DNA of 64,000 nt from Corynebacterium marinum DSM 44953 (GTDB lineage Bacteria > Actinomycetota > Actinomycetes > Mycobacteriales > Mycobacteriaceae): positions 558,001 to 622,000 of the forward strand of contig NZ_CP007790.1 in assembly GCF_000835165.1 (NCBI RefSeq). Direction: 5' to 3'. Positions within the stretch are counted from its first letter, which is position 1; each line of letters begins with the position of its first letter. Shown piece after piece: positions 17,047 through 26,178 of the stretch. The translations under genes and the position numbers were made by a program. A model generated the notes under the pieces. It did not search any database. It was not told where the DNA came from and worked only from the letters and a program-made list of their open reading frames with translations.

Positions 17047-19088
17047 TCGACCTGAATGAACTGGACGACGACCAGCGAGTCGCCGCCACCGCGCCCCGCG
17101 GCCCGGTGTGCATCCTCGCCGGCGCGGGGACGGGCAAGACCCGCACCATCACCTACCGGATCGCCCACCTCATCAACCAGGGCTTCGTCAGCCCCAACCG
17201 GGTGCTCGCGGTGACCTTCACCTCGCGTGCGGCCGGCGAGATGCGCCACCGCCTGGGGCTCATGGGCGTCGGCGGGGTGCAGGCGCGGACCTTCCACGCC
17301 GCCGCGCGCCGGCAGCTGTCGTATTTCTGGCCGCAGGTCGCCGGCTCCCTGCCGTGGCGCCTGGTGGACAACAAGTTCCCCCTCGTCGGCCGCGCGGCCC
17401 GCGGCGTGGGCGTCGAGTCGACCACGGAGAACGTCCGCGACCTCCTCGGTGAGATCGAGTGGGCCAAGGCGACGCTGATCACCCCGGACCAGTATCCGGC
17501 GCGCATCGAGAACACCGACCGCACCCCGCCCGTCCCGGCGGAGAAGGTCGCCGAGGTCTACCGCCGCTACGAGGCGGCCAAGACCACGGAGGAGGGCATG
17601 CTCCTGGACTTCGACGACCTGCTCCTCCACGTTGCCGCCGCCCTGGAGAACGCCCCGGGTGTGGCGGACGAGTTCCGCGAGCAGTACCGCACCTTCGTCG
17701 TCGACGAGTACCAGGACGTCACCCCCCTCCAGCAGCGCGTGCTCGACGCCTGGCTGGGGGACCGGGACGATCTCACCGTCGTCGGCGACGCCAACCAGAC
17801 CATCTACTCATTCACCGGCGCAACCCCCGCGTTCCTGCTGGATTTCCCCCGGACGTACGAGAACGCGACCGTCGTCAAGCTCCAGCGCGACTACCGCTCC
17901 ACCCCGCAGGTCACCGCGCTGGCCAACACGGTGATCGGCCGGGCCACGGGCAGGGTCGCGGGCACGCGCCTGGAGCTGCAGGGAATGCGGCCGGACGGGC
18001 CCGTGCCGACCTTCAACGCCTACGACGACGAGCCGACGGAGGCCCGCGAGGTGGCCGGGCAGATCCTCACCCTCCTCGACCGCGGGGTCCCCGCCAGCGA
18101 GATAGCGGTGCTCTACCGCATCAACGCCCAGTCGCAGGCCTTCGAGCAGGCGCTCGCCGACGCCGGAATCATCTACCAGGTCCGCGGCGGAGAAGGCTTC
18201 TTCAAGCGGGCGGAGATCCGCCAGGCACTCAGTGAACTGGTCCGCGTGGCGCAACGCACCGACCTGCCCGACGACCCGGTGGCGGTCACCCGCGCGGCCC
18301 TGGCCCCCTTCGGTCTGACCCCCACCGAACCGGAGGGCGCGCAGGCGCGGGAACGCTGGCAGTCGCTGGCCGCGCTGGTCGACCTCATCGAGGAACTCAT
18401 CCGGGCCACCCCGGACCTGGACCTGACCGGGGTGCTGCGGGCCCTGCGCCAACGCGCCGATTCGAAGCATCCGCCCACCATGGAGGGCGTGACGCTGGCC
18501 AGCCTGCACGCGGCCAAGGGCCTGGAGTGGGACGCGGTGTTCCTCGTCGGCCTGGTGGAGAATACGCTGCCGATCTCGCACGCCATCAAGGCGGGCAACC
18601 ACCAGATCGAGGAGGAACGCCGCCTCTTCTACGTCGGCATCACCCGTGCGAGGGAACACCTCCACCTCTCCTGGTCCCTGGCACGGCAGGAGGGCGGGCG
18701 GAAGTCGCGGACCCGCTCGCGTTTCCTCGACGGGATCGTCGCCGAACTGGAGATCGAGAAAGTTCCCGCCCGCACCGTCCGGCCGAAGCGCTGCCGGGTC
18801 TGCGGCGGGGAGCTGGCCACGCCCGCCGAGAAGGTCGTCGGCAGGCACGAGGACTGCCCCTCGGGCGCGGACGGGGAGGTCTTCGAGACCCTGCGGGCCT
18901 GGCGTGCCGAAGCCGCCCGCGAAGCCGGCGTGCCCGCCTACATCGTCTTCTCCGACGCCACACTCATGGCCCTGGCAGAGACGCTCCCGGCCAGCCGCGC
19001 CGAGCTTCTCGACGTCCCCGGCGTGGGGCCCGTCAAGGTCGAGCGTTACGGCGCGCAGTTGCTGGCTGTTCTGTCGGCTTTCCGCTGA
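17043..19088 (+). CDS. uvrD2: ATP-dependent DNA helicase UvrD2
   Basis: 681-residue SF1A 3'-5' helicase. Motifs in order: AGAGTGKTRTITYR (Walker A), FTSRAAGEM, VVDEYQDVTPLQQR, GDANQTIYSFTGA, TLASLHAAKGLEWDAVF and YVGITRAREHLHLSW. The C-terminus has the tetracysteine module CRVCGGEL...HEDCPSG and an HRDC domain (last 70 residues), the architecture of mycobacterial UvrD2. GTG 17043 is preferred over ATG 17028 because GGAGGA at 17030-17035 is then a properly spaced RBS. It lies close downstream of adnAB, so three SF1 helicases are grouped. Its 3' end overlaps the convergent cyclodehydratase-like gene by 56 bases. Confidence 0.92.
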   Translation: MIDLNELDDDQRVAATAPRGPVCILAGAGTGKTRTITYRIAHLINQGFVSPNRVLAVTFTSRAAGEMRHRLGLMGVGGVQARTFHAAARRQLSYFWPQVAGSLPWRLVDNKFPLVGRAARGVGVESTTENVRDLLGEIEWAKATLITPDQYPARIENTDRTPPVPAEKVAEVYRRYEAAKTTEEGMLLDFDDLLLHVAAALENAPGVADEFREQYRTFVVDEYQDVTPLQQRVLDAWLGDRDDLTVVGDANQTIYSFTGATPAFLLDFPRTYENATVVKLQRDYRSTPQVTALANTVIGRATGRVAGTRLELQGMRPDGPVPTFNAYDDEPTEAREVAGQILTLLDRGVPASEIAVLYRINAQSQAFEQALADAGIIYQVRGGEGFFKRAEIRQALSELVRVAQRTDLPDDPVAVTRAALAPFGLTPTEPEGAQARERWQSLAALVDLIEELIRATPDLDLTGVLRALRQRADSKHPPTMEGVTLASLHAAKGLEWDAVFLVGLVENTLPISHAIKAGNHQIEEERRLFYVGITRAREHLHLSWSLARQEGGRKSRTRSRFLDGIVAELEIEKVPARTVRPKRCRVCGGELATPAEKVVGRHEDCPSGADGEVFETLRAWRAEAAREAGVPAYIVFSDATLMALAETLPASRAELLDVPGVGPVKVERYGAQLLAVLSAFR

Positions 19089-19905
19089 AGCTGAAGCACA
19101 CCGGGCACCGCGGGTGCACCGACATGGCCTCCCGGTGCAGCCCCGACCAGGGGTCCACGGAGATGACCGCGCCGGGTTGGAGCCCCATGGGCGAGTACCC
19201 CGGCGGGGGAGGGCACCCGGCGAGTTCCGCGATGACCGCCGAGGCCTGCGCCGCGGTGGCGGCCAGCACTGCGGGATCGGGCCGGGCGGGTCCGCCGGGA
19301 AGCTGCGTGACCACGCGGTGCCAGAACCCGTCCGCGTCGGTGCGGTGCAGATCGGCGCAGAGGGGGCAGGGGCCCTCTGCGTCGATACGCAGCGGCCCGA
19401 TGACCCCGCGGTGGTCGACCACGGCGCAGCTCGTCCAGGTCCGGGCGAAGCGGGTGAGCATCGGCGCCGTCGCCCGGGAATGGGCCAGTCGGTCCACCAG
19501 CACCACGGGTGCGTCGACCCTGGCGGCGGCCAGGTACGCGAACTCTGATTCGCCGCGGATGGGGGAGCGGACCCGGATTCCCGTCAGGGAGAGCAGCTCC
19601 GTGATCGACTGCGCCAGCCGCCCGCGGCCGAGGAGGATCACCTCCCGCTCTTCGCAGGGAACGAGGATGCGGTAGGCCACGAGATCATCGATGAGGCTGT
19701 GGGCGGCCGCCGGGCCGAGTCCGGCGGCGACGAGCCCGTCCACGAGTTCGGATCGTTCACGGGGGCCGCGCGCCGACAGGAGGGTGGCCAGGAGCATGGG
19801 GGCGTGCGGGGTTTCGATGATCCCGGCGCGGGTGGCGTCCAGGCCGAACTGGAGGGCATCACGCCCCCGCAGGAACACGTGGACCCCGGCCGCCAGCTCG
19901 AACAT
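19033..19905 (-). CDS. orphan cyclodehydratase-like / ThiF-type zinc protein
   Basis: 290 residues from ATG 19905, chosen because AGGGGGG lies nine bases upstream. The middle has a Rossmann-like stretch (EVILLGRGRLAQSITELL), the C-terminal half has a probable zinc site made of GPCPLCADLHR and HPRCPVC, and DADGFW follows the first pair. This resembles the TIGR03882 bacteriocin-biosynthesis cyclodehydratase-domain proteins that many actinobacteria carry as stand-alone genes (Rv3196-type neighbourhood). No precursor peptide or partner dehydrogenase gene is next to it, so a RiPP role cannot be claimed. It overlaps uvrD2 tail-to-tail by 56 bases, unusually long for convergent genes. Confidence 0.7.
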   Translation of the reverse strand: MFELAAGVHVFLRGRDALQFGLDATRAGIIETPHAPMLLATLLSARGPRERSELVDGLVAAGLGPAAAHSLIDDLVAYRILVPCEEREVILLGRGRLAQSITELLSLTGIRVRSPIRGESEFAYLAAARVDAPVVLVDRLAHSRATAPMLTRFARTWTSCAVVDHRGVIGPLRIDAEGPCPLCADLHRTDADGFWHRVVTQLPGGPARPDPAVLAATAAQASAVIAELAGCPPPPGYSPMGLQPGAVISVDPWSGLHREAMSVHPRCPVCFSFSGKPTEQPATARRNARP

Positions 19906-19952
19906 GATGCATCCCCCCTGCATCCAGTTGAGCACAGATACAATCCCGTGTC

Positions 19953-20444
19953 ATGCCGTCCGAGATCGAGGTCATCCGTTCCCCCCGCCGACAACGCACC
20001 GTACAGGCCCGCATCGTGGGCGAGAAGGTCGTGGTGCGGATCCCCGCCCGGATGACGGTGGCGGAGGAGGAGAAGGCCGTGGCCGATATCGTGGCGAAGC
20101 TGCGGCGCAAGGCCACGTCCACCCGCACGTCCGACGAGGACCTGCTGGACCGGGCCGCACAGCTCAACCGGGAGCTTCTCGACGCCCGCGCCACCGTCCG
20201 CTCGATCCGCTGGGTGGCCAACCAGAACACCCGGTGGGGGTCCTGCACCACGTCCTCCGGTGACATCCGCATCACGGACCGGCTCCGGAACGTCCCCGAT
20301 TATGTGCTGGATGCGGTGCTCGTCCACGAGCTGGTGCACACCTTCATCCCGGGGCACGGGCCGGACTTCTGGGAGTGGGCGGACCGCGCGCCTAAGGCGG
20401 AGCGCGCGAAGGGGTATCTCGAGGCGTACCAGCGCTTCTCCTGA
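19953..20444 (+). CDS. YgjP-like M48-type metallopeptidase
   Basis: 163 residues. The C-terminal half carries the zinc site VHELVHTFIPGHGPDFW: HExxH plus a third His and the FW pair characteristic of the YgjP/WLM-related group. Upstream come WGSCTTSSGDIRI and the block RLRNVPDYVLDAVLVHEL, both standard in the family. There is no signal peptide or membrane segment, so it is a soluble cytoplasmic minigluzincin, probably a peptidase. TACAAT at 19939-19944 lies just before the ATG and points to a near-leaderless transcript. Divergent from the cyclodehydratase-like gene, 47 bases apart. Confidence 0.85.
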   Translation: MPSEIEVIRSPRRQRTVQARIVGEKVVVRIPARMTVAEEEKAVADIVAKLRRKATSTRTSDEDLLDRAAQLNRELLDARATVRSIRWVANQNTRWGSCTTSSGDIRITDRLRNVPDYVLDAVLVHELVHTFIPGHGPDFWEWADRAPKAERAKGYLEAYQRFS

Positions 20445-20468
20445 GACGCGGGCCGGGCCGGACGGGGT

Positions 20469-20521
20469 AGAAGTGCAGTGAAAGTGAAACTTTGCACTAC
20501 TTCTGCAAGTTGTTTTAGGCT
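20469..20521 (+). promoter_or_regulatory. imperfect inverted repeat and promoter upstream of the MmpL gene
   Basis: AGAAGTgcAGTGAAAGT (from 20470) reappears inverted as ACTTTGCACTACTTCT (to 20504), giving an imperfect palindrome over about 20469-20507. It overlaps a plausible promoter: TTGCAC 20492-20497, an 18-base gap, then TAGGCT 20516-20521. A TetR-family gene lies at the end of the same transcription unit, so this is the natural operator candidate. There is no binding evidence. Confidence 0.5.
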
Positions 20522-20587
20522 GTCGGATGTTCGGCGTGGTTTTTCCGCGCCCCATGTCCCGCCCCACCCCGAAGGATCTCCCACCAC

Positions 20588-22963
20588 ATGGCCATATTCC
20601 TGTACAAGCTCGGTAGCCTGGCCTACCGGAAGAAATGGCCGTTCCTGGCCTTCTGGCTGATACTGATGATCGCGATCGGCACCCTGGCCGGCGCCTTCGC
20701 GAAGTCCCCGTCCACCAGCTTCACCATCCCCGGCCTCGACTCCGTGGTCACCATGGAGAAGATGCAGGAGCGCTTCCCGGGAGCCGAGGACGCCACCACC
20801 ACCGCGTCGGGCACCATCGTCGTCCAGGCCCCCGAAGGCGGGACGCTGACCGACCCGGCGGTGCTGGCCGAGGTCAACGAAATGCTCGGCGAGGTCCGGG
20901 CGACCGGTGTGCTCGCCGATTCCGAGACGATCGTCGACCCGGTCATGGCGTCCCAGGGACTGCAGGCGCAGATGGTCCCGCAGCTCGAGGCGCAGGGCAC
21001 CCCGCCCGAGAAGATCGCCGCCGACCTCGCTGCGGTCAGTCCGCTGAGCGGGGATGAGACCACCGGCGTCATCGCCGTGAACTTCGATGCGGCGACCGTG
21101 GGCGACATCGCGGCCGAGGACGTCGACGCGGTCACCGCCATCCTCGAGGACTACGACGAGGGTGATCTGAAAGTGGCCTACAACGGCAACGCCTTCGGCG
21201 CGGCCGCCGCCGAGATCAACATGACCTCCGAGGTGGTCGGCCTGCTGGTCGCCGCCGTCGTGCTGATGGTCACCTTCGGTTCCTTGGTCGCCGCCGGCAT
21301 GCCGCTGATCTCCGCGGTCATCGGCGTGGCCATCGGCATCCTGGGCGTGCAGCTGACCACCGCTTTCTCCGACGACATCAACGAGATGACGCCGGTCCTG
21401 GCCTCCATGATCGGCCTGGCAGTGGGCATCGACTACGCCCTGTTCATCGTCTCCCGTTTCCGCAACGAGCTGATCAAGGCGGCGGGCGGCAACGACATGG
21501 AACCGAAGGACCTGGCGGAGAAGCTGCGGGGCATGAGTGTGGCCACCCGGGCGCACGCCATGGGCAAGGCGACGGGTACCGCCGGTTCCGCCGTCATCTT
21601 CGCGGGCCTCACCGTGCTCATCGCCCTGGTCGCGCTGTCCATCATCAACATCCCCTTCCTGACGGCCATGGCACTGGCTGCGGCGGCCACCGTGGTCGTC
21701 GCCGTGCTCGTGGCACTGTCCTTCCTCCCCGCCCTGGTCGGGCTTTTCGGCACCCGCGTCTTCGCCGGCCGCCTGATCGGAGTGAAGGCCCCCGACCCGG
21801 AGGACGAGTCCCCGACCATGGGACTGCGCTGGGTGCGCCGTGTGCGCAAGCGCCCGGTCGCGCACCTGATCGTCGGCGTCCTGTTCCTCGGTCTGCTGGC
21901 CATCCCGGCCGTGAACATGCGCCTGGCGATGCCCACGGACGGCACCGCCAGCCCCGGCACCCCGCCGCGCATCGCGCACGAGATGATCGACGACGCCTTC
22001 GGCCCGGGCCGCAACGCCCCGATGCTCGCCGTGGTGGACACCATCGACGTGGCGGCCGAGGAGCGCCCGGCTGCCCTGGCCGCGGCAATCCAGGAGTTCG
22101 TCTCCACCGACGGCGTGGTCAACGCCCAGGTGGCCGCCACCACCGAGAACCTGGACACGGCCCAGGTCCTCATCACCCCGGAGTACAGCGCCACCGATCC
22201 GCAGACCTCCGAAACCCTGCAGGCCCTGCGGGACGCGGAGACCGGCTTCGCCGACGCGACGGGGGCCAGCTACGGCATCACCGGTGTCACCCCGATCTTC
22301 GACGACATCTCCGACCGGCTGCAGGACGTGCTGCTGCCCTACATCGCCATCGTGCTGGTCCTGGCGTTCCTCATCCTGCTGCTGGTCTTCCGCTCGATCT
22401 GGGTGCCGTTGATCGCGGCCCTGGGCTTCGGCCTGTCGGTCGCCGCCACCTTCGGCGTCACCGTGGCCATCTTCCAGGAGGGTTGGCTCGGCATCATCGA
22501 CGACCCGCAGCCGCTGCTGAGCTTCCTGCCGATCATGCTCATCGGCCTGGTCTTCGGCCTGGCCATGGACTACCAGCTCTTCCTGGTCACCCGCATGCGC
22601 GAAGGCTGGGCACACGGCAAGACCCCGGGCAATGCCACCGCCAACGGCTTCAAGCACGGTGCCCGCGTGGTCACCGCCGCCGCGCTGATCATGATCTCCG
22701 TCTTCGCGGCGTTCATGGCGCAGGAGATGGTGTTCATCAAGACCATGGGCTTCGCGCTGGCCGTCGCCGTGCTTTTCGATGCCTTCGTCGTCCGCATGAT
22801 GATCATCCCGGCCACCATGTTCCTGCTCGACGAACGCGCCTGGTGGCTCCCGGCATGGCTGGACCGGATCCTGCCGAAGGTCGATGTCGAGGGCGAGGGC
22901 ATCAGCCACATCACCGTCGAGAACGCCGAGGCGCCGGCTCTGGAGCCCGCCGCCTCCCGCTAG
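20588..22963 (+). CDS. MMPL-family (RND) transporter
   Basis: 791 residues with about twelve transmembrane helices in the RND 1+5+1+5 layout and two extracytoplasmic domains (about residues 40-190 and 440-560). The two proton-relay Asp-Tyr pairs of MmpL proteins are present: VGIDYALFIVSRFRNE in the first half and LAMDYQLFLVTRMREG in the second. Family members export lipids (trehalose monomycolate by MmpL3) or small molecules. This one lacks a long C-terminal domain and is paired with a TetR gene, which suggests an efflux or envelope-lipid pump rather than the essential MmpL3 role. A palindromic operator candidate lies upstream. Confidence 0.9.
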   Translation: MAIFLYKLGSLAYRKKWPFLAFWLILMIAIGTLAGAFAKSPSTSFTIPGLDSVVTMEKMQERFPGAEDATTTASGTIVVQAPEGGTLTDPAVLAEVNEMLGEVRATGVLADSETIVDPVMASQGLQAQMVPQLEAQGTPPEKIAADLAAVSPLSGDETTGVIAVNFDAATVGDIAAEDVDAVTAILEDYDEGDLKVAYNGNAFGAAAAEINMTSEVVGLLVAAVVLMVTFGSLVAAGMPLISAVIGVAIGILGVQLTTAFSDDINEMTPVLASMIGLAVGIDYALFIVSRFRNELIKAAGGNDMEPKDLAEKLRGMSVATRAHAMGKATGTAGSAVIFAGLTVLIALVALSIINIPFLTAMALAAAATVVVAVLVALSFLPALVGLFGTRVFAGRLIGVKAPDPEDESPTMGLRWVRRVRKRPVAHLIVGVLFLGLLAIPAVNMRLAMPTDGTASPGTPPRIAHEMIDDAFGPGRNAPMLAVVDTIDVAAEERPAALAAAIQEFVSTDGVVNAQVAATTENLDTAQVLITPEYSATDPQTSETLQALRDAETGFADATGASYGITGVTPIFDDISDRLQDVLLPYIAIVLVLAFLILLLVFRSIWVPLIAALGFGLSVAATFGVTVAIFQEGWLGIIDDPQPLLSFLPIMLIGLVFGLAMDYQLFLVTRMREGWAHGKTPGNATANGFKHGARVVTAAALIMISVFAAFMAQEMVFIKTMGFALAVAVLFDAFVVRMMIIPATMFLLDERAWWLPAWLDRILPKVDVEGEGISHITVENAEAPALEPAASR

Positions 22964-22974
22964 GCTGGAAGACC

Positions 22975-23568
22975 ATGTCCAGTCTTCGGGAAACCAAGAA
23001 GGCTGCCACCCGCGCCACCCTGGCGCGGGCCGCCGCCCAGATCGCCCTCGACCACGGGGCGGAGGGGCTCACCGTGGCCGCCGTGTCCGAGGCCGCAGGG
23101 TTTTCGCCCCGCACCTTCCACAACTATTTCGACGACATGGTCGAGGCGTTGGTGGAGTTCATCACCGACCGTGTCTCCTCCCTCACCGGGCTGCTCAACG
23201 AGATCCCGGCCGACACCGGACTGTTCGAGGCCGTGGAGGAGATCGTGGTCGACGGGTTGCTGCAGGACCGGGTCGGGGCCGGGGAACTCGATTCCTTCGC
23301 CGCCCTGTTCCGCATCGGCGGAATTCTGCAGACGCTGACTGGTGCGGATGCGCGACCCCAGTTCACCCGGCACCTGCAGCCGGTGTTCGACACGGTCCAC
23401 CCCCGGGCGTCCGGCCTGGACGACTTCGAGTCCCACGTCGCCGTCAACGTCGCGGTGGCTGTGTCGACCACGGCCCTGGAGACCTACTACGCGCTGCCGG
23501 AACCCCGTGACCCGGCCGTGGGGGAGAGCCTCATCCGCCGGGCCTTCTCGCTGGTGCGCCTGACATAG
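22975..23568 (+). CDS. TetR/AcrR-family transcriptional regulator
   Basis: 197 residues starting MSSLRETKKAATRATL. The N-terminal DNA-binding domain is clear: ALDHGAEGLTVAAVSEAAGF followed by SPRTFHNYFDD, the usual helix-turn-helix of TetR proteins (residues about 25-60). The C-terminal ligand domain is all-helical and not assignable. It begins 11 bases after the MmpL stop, so it is probably cotranscribed and controls the pump by binding the palindrome ahead of the operon; this is inferred from position. A bidirectional terminator follows at once. Confidence 0.9.
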   Translation: MSSLRETKKAATRATLARAAAQIALDHGAEGLTVAAVSEAAGFSPRTFHNYFDDMVEALVEFITDRVSSLTGLLNEIPADTGLFEAVEEIVVDGLLQDRVGAGELDSFAALFRIGGILQTLTGADARPQFTRHLQPVFDTVHPRASGLDDFESHVAVNVAVAVSTTALETYYALPEPRDPAVGESLIRRAFSLVRLT

Positions 23569-23613
23569 AAACAGCTGCACCCCCGGCCTGAATGCCAGGG
23601 GTGCAGCTGTTTC
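23568..23613. terminator. bidirectional terminator between tetR and the zincin-like gene
   Basis: A 16-bp perfect stem: GAAACAGCTGCACCCC (23568-23583) and GGGGTGCAGCTGTTTC (23598-23613), 14-base loop. It starts at the last base of the tetR stop codon and serves two convergent genes. Confidence 0.85.
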
Positions 23614-23630
23614 GGTGTTACAGGCCGCGG

Positions 23631-25019
23631 CTACCTGCCGACGTCGTCCCCGCCGGAGTTCTTGTCCCCGTCGTCCTGCCCGTCCTGCTCACGCAGCAAT
23701 TCCTCGAGCTTGGCGAACTCGCGGTCGAACTCGTCGCTCTCCCCCTCGTCGAGGAGGCTGTCGATGAAGTCGGCGGAGTTGTCCAGGTGCTCGGCGGAGG
23801 GCAGGAGATCGGGGTGATCCCAGACCCCGTCGCGGCGCTTCTGTCCGACGGCGACGTCCACGCGGCGCCACAGCTCCACGGCCTCGGCGACCTTCGGGGC
23901 GGCGAGCTCGATACCGACGATCTTGGCGAAGGCCTGCTCCGCGGAGCCTCCGGTGGCACGGCGCCGACGCCATGCCTCGGTCATCTTGCCGGTGGAGGGG
24001 ATACGCTCACCCATTGCATTGGTGACCACGTACTCCACCCAACCCTCGACGAGCGCGAGGAGCGTCTCCAGCCGGGATACGGCCTGGGCGTTGCGCGAGC
24101 TGATGCGGGGAGAGAGGTCCATGCCCTGCAGGCGCTGCATAGCGTCCTGGATGGCGGCCGGATCACCGGACTCGAGGTTGAGTTCGCGGGTGGCCTCCTC
24201 GATGTGGGAGGTGTCGATGACCAGACCCGCCGCGTACTCCTCCACGGAGGAGACCAGGCGCTCCACCAGCCACGGCACGTGATGGTAGAGGCGCTGGCGG
24301 GCGGATTCGCGGGCCGCGATGTAGACCATCAGCTCCTGGCCCGGCACCTCCAGCTCGCCGCCGGCGGCGGTGATGTTCGCGGGCAGGAGGGCGGTGACGT
24401 CGGTCGGGGCGACGGGCAGTCCGAAATCGGAGCCCGTCAACGCCTGCTTCGCCAGGTCGCCGAGAGCATTGCCCAGCTGCATGCCGAAGTTCATGCCCGA
24501 CATCTGGTTCATCATCTGCAGCATCGGGCCGACCATCTCCCGCGCCTCCTCCGGGAGGGAGGCCAGCTGCGCCTCGTTCATGTGCTCCGCGACAGGGGTG
24601 ACCAACCGCTTCCACATGGGCAGGGTCTGGGTCAGCCAGTCTTCCGCGTTCCAGGCCACGACCCGCCCGCCGGCGGTGGGCAGCTCCGTGGTCTCGTCCA
24701 ACCACAGCTCAGCGAGCCGGACCGCTTCCTCTACCGCGGAGGTGTCCTGGTCGCGTACGGGAGCGGCCTGGCCGATCTGCTGCCGCGCGATCCGCTCGGC
24801 CAACGTGTAGTTGACGGGGCCCTGACCCTCCGGGGAGTTCATTGAGGAACCCATCCCGGAGAGCATCTGGCCGAACTGGCTGAGCATGTCGCCCAGCCCG
24901 CCGGATCCGTCCGCCCCGCCGAAGCCGAACGGGCCGAACGGATTCTGTTCGCGACGCGACTTGTCGTCGTCGTCATCGTCGCCTGGTCCGAAGTTGAAGC
25001 CGAATCCGCCTGTATTCAT
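23631..25019 (-). CDS. zincin-like (DUF2342 / zinc-dependent metalloprotease family) protein
   Basis: 462 residues from ATG 25019, where the conserved MNTGGFGFNFG start lies; an upstream extension of the open frame is rich in Arg and not conserved-looking. After a Gly/Asp/Phe-rich low-complexity leader (residues 1-60) the protein is mostly helical with a conserved PVAPTDVTALLPANI region. Where relatives carry a HExxH-like helix this protein reads YIAARESARQRLYHHVPW, so the classical zinc motif is not intact and activity is doubtful. The C-terminus is highly acidic (DSLLDEGESDEFDREF). Divergent from the PDZ/Lon-type gene, as in mycobacteria (Rv3195-Rv3194c). Confidence 0.85.
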   Translation of the reverse strand: MNTGGFGFNFGPGDDDDDDKSRREQNPFGPFGFGGADGSGGLGDMLSQFGQMLSGMGSSMNSPEGQGPVNYTLAERIARQQIGQAAPVRDQDTSAVEEAVRLAELWLDETTELPTAGGRVVAWNAEDWLTQTLPMWKRLVTPVAEHMNEAQLASLPEEAREMVGPMLQMMNQMSGMNFGMQLGNALGDLAKQALTGSDFGLPVAPTDVTALLPANITAAGGELEVPGQELMVYIAARESARQRLYHHVPWLVERLVSSVEEYAAGLVIDTSHIEEATRELNLESGDPAAIQDAMQRLQGMDLSPRISSRNAQAVSRLETLLALVEGWVEYVVTNAMGERIPSTGKMTEAWRRRRATGGSAEQAFAKIVGIELAAPKVAEAVELWRRVDVAVGQKRRDGVWDHPDLLPSAEHLDNSADFIDSLLDEGESDEFDREFAKLEELLREQDGQDDGDKNSGGDDVGR

Positions 25020-25101
25020 GCGTCCCAATCTACCGGCCCACCCGCGCCCGGGGCCATGACGTGAACAACGCTGACAGCGAACACAGGTACCCTGATACAC
25101 C

Positions 25102-26178
25102 GTGAATGCAACGCCAACCCGTGCCAGCCGTCGAATCCGGACCCTTGTGTGGGGCGCCGTGCCGGTGGTGGCACTCACCGCACTGGTGTCCGTGGACCGT
25201 ATCCCGGGCACGAACATCTCCTTGACCGTGCCTTATGCGGCGGAGGGGCCAGGCCCGATGTTCGATACCCTCGGGGAGGTCGACGGTGTACCCGTCGTCG
25301 AGATCGACGGCGCCCCCGTCGACGGGACCGCCGGGGAACTGCGCATGACCACCGTTTCGGTGCGCTCCAACATGACGCTGGCACAGGCGCTGGGGAGGTG
25401 GCTGACCACCGACGACACGCTCGTCCCCGTCGAGCAGGTGTTCCCGCCGGACCTCAGCCCCGAAGAGATCGACCAGCTCAACCAGCAGTCTTTCACCTCC
25501 TCGGAGGCAGCGGCCACCGTCGCCGCGATGAATCACCTCGGCCGGCCCGTGGAGATCGTGGTGGTCGACGTCCTGGCGGACTCCGCCGCCAGCGGCCGCA
25601 TCGAGGCGAAGGACGTCATCGTGGGCGTGGACGGCAACGGCGTCGACAAGCCGGGACAGGTCCAGGAGTTCGTGCGCGGGAAGCAGCCGGGTGACCGGAT
25701 CACCCTCGAGCTGCAGCGGGGCGACCGCCAGGTCACGGAAGTGATCGAGCTGGGCGCCAACCCCCAGGACAAGAAGATCCCCATGCTGGGCGTGCTCATG
25801 GGCTCCCAGCCGACCGACGGCGTCGACGTCACCTTCAACCTCCAGGACATCGGTGGTCCGAGCGCGGGCATGATCTTCTCGCTGGCCGTGATCGACAAGC
25901 TCTCCGACGGGCAGCTCAACGCCGGCCGGAACGTCGCCGGAACCGGCACCATCGCGGAGGACGGGACAGTCGGACCGATCGGCGGAATCGACCACAAGGT
26001 GCGCGCCGCGTCGGCGGAGGGGGTCGAACTCTTCCTGGCTCCCGCCGCCAACTGCGCGGAGGCGGTCACCGGCGACAAGGACGGCGACATGGTCATCGCC
26101 AAGGTGAACACCCTGGATGAGGCGATCACGGCGATGGCGGACTTCGGCGCCGGCCGAGACGTCGCCGCCTGCTCTTAG
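25102..26178 (+). CDS. PDZ and Lon-type serine protease domain protein (YlbL/Rv3194c family)
   Basis: 358 residues from GTG 25102. One N-terminal transmembrane anchor (about residues 14-32) is followed by an extracytoplasmic region, a PDZ domain (VVDVLADSAASGRIEAKDVIVG, about residues 150-220) and a Lon (S16) proteolytic domain. The catalytic dyad is present: Ser in GGPSAGMIFSLAV (about residue 254) and Lys in GGIDHKVRAA (about residue 299). The family is a membrane-bound, ATP-independent Lon-like protease. TACCCT at 25088-25093 is a plausible -10 for a leaderless start. Its stop overlaps the convergent lipoprotein gene by four bases. Confidence 0.92.
   Translation: MNATPTRASRRIRTLVWGAVPVVALTALVSVDRIPGTNISLTVPYAAEGPGPMFDTLGEVDGVPVVEIDGAPVDGTAGELRMTTVSVRSNMTLAQALGRWLTTDDTLVPVEQVFPPDLSPEEIDQLNQQSFTSSEAAATVAAMNHLGRPVEIVVVDVLADSAASGRIEAKDVIVGVDGNGVDKPGQVQEFVRGKQPGDRITLELQRGDRQVTEVIELGANPQDKKIPMLGVLMGSQPTDGVDVTFNLQDIGGPSAGMIFSLAVIDKLSDGQLNAGRNVAGTGTIAEDGTVGPIGGIDHKVRAASAEGVELFLAPAANCAEAVTGDKDGDMVIAKVNTLDEAITAMADFGAGRDVAACS

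Noticed and set aside
20300..22909. 869-codon minus-strand frame opposite the MmpL gene
   Set aside because: Asp/Gly/His-rich translation with no domain; the plus-strand frame carries all MmpL motifs.
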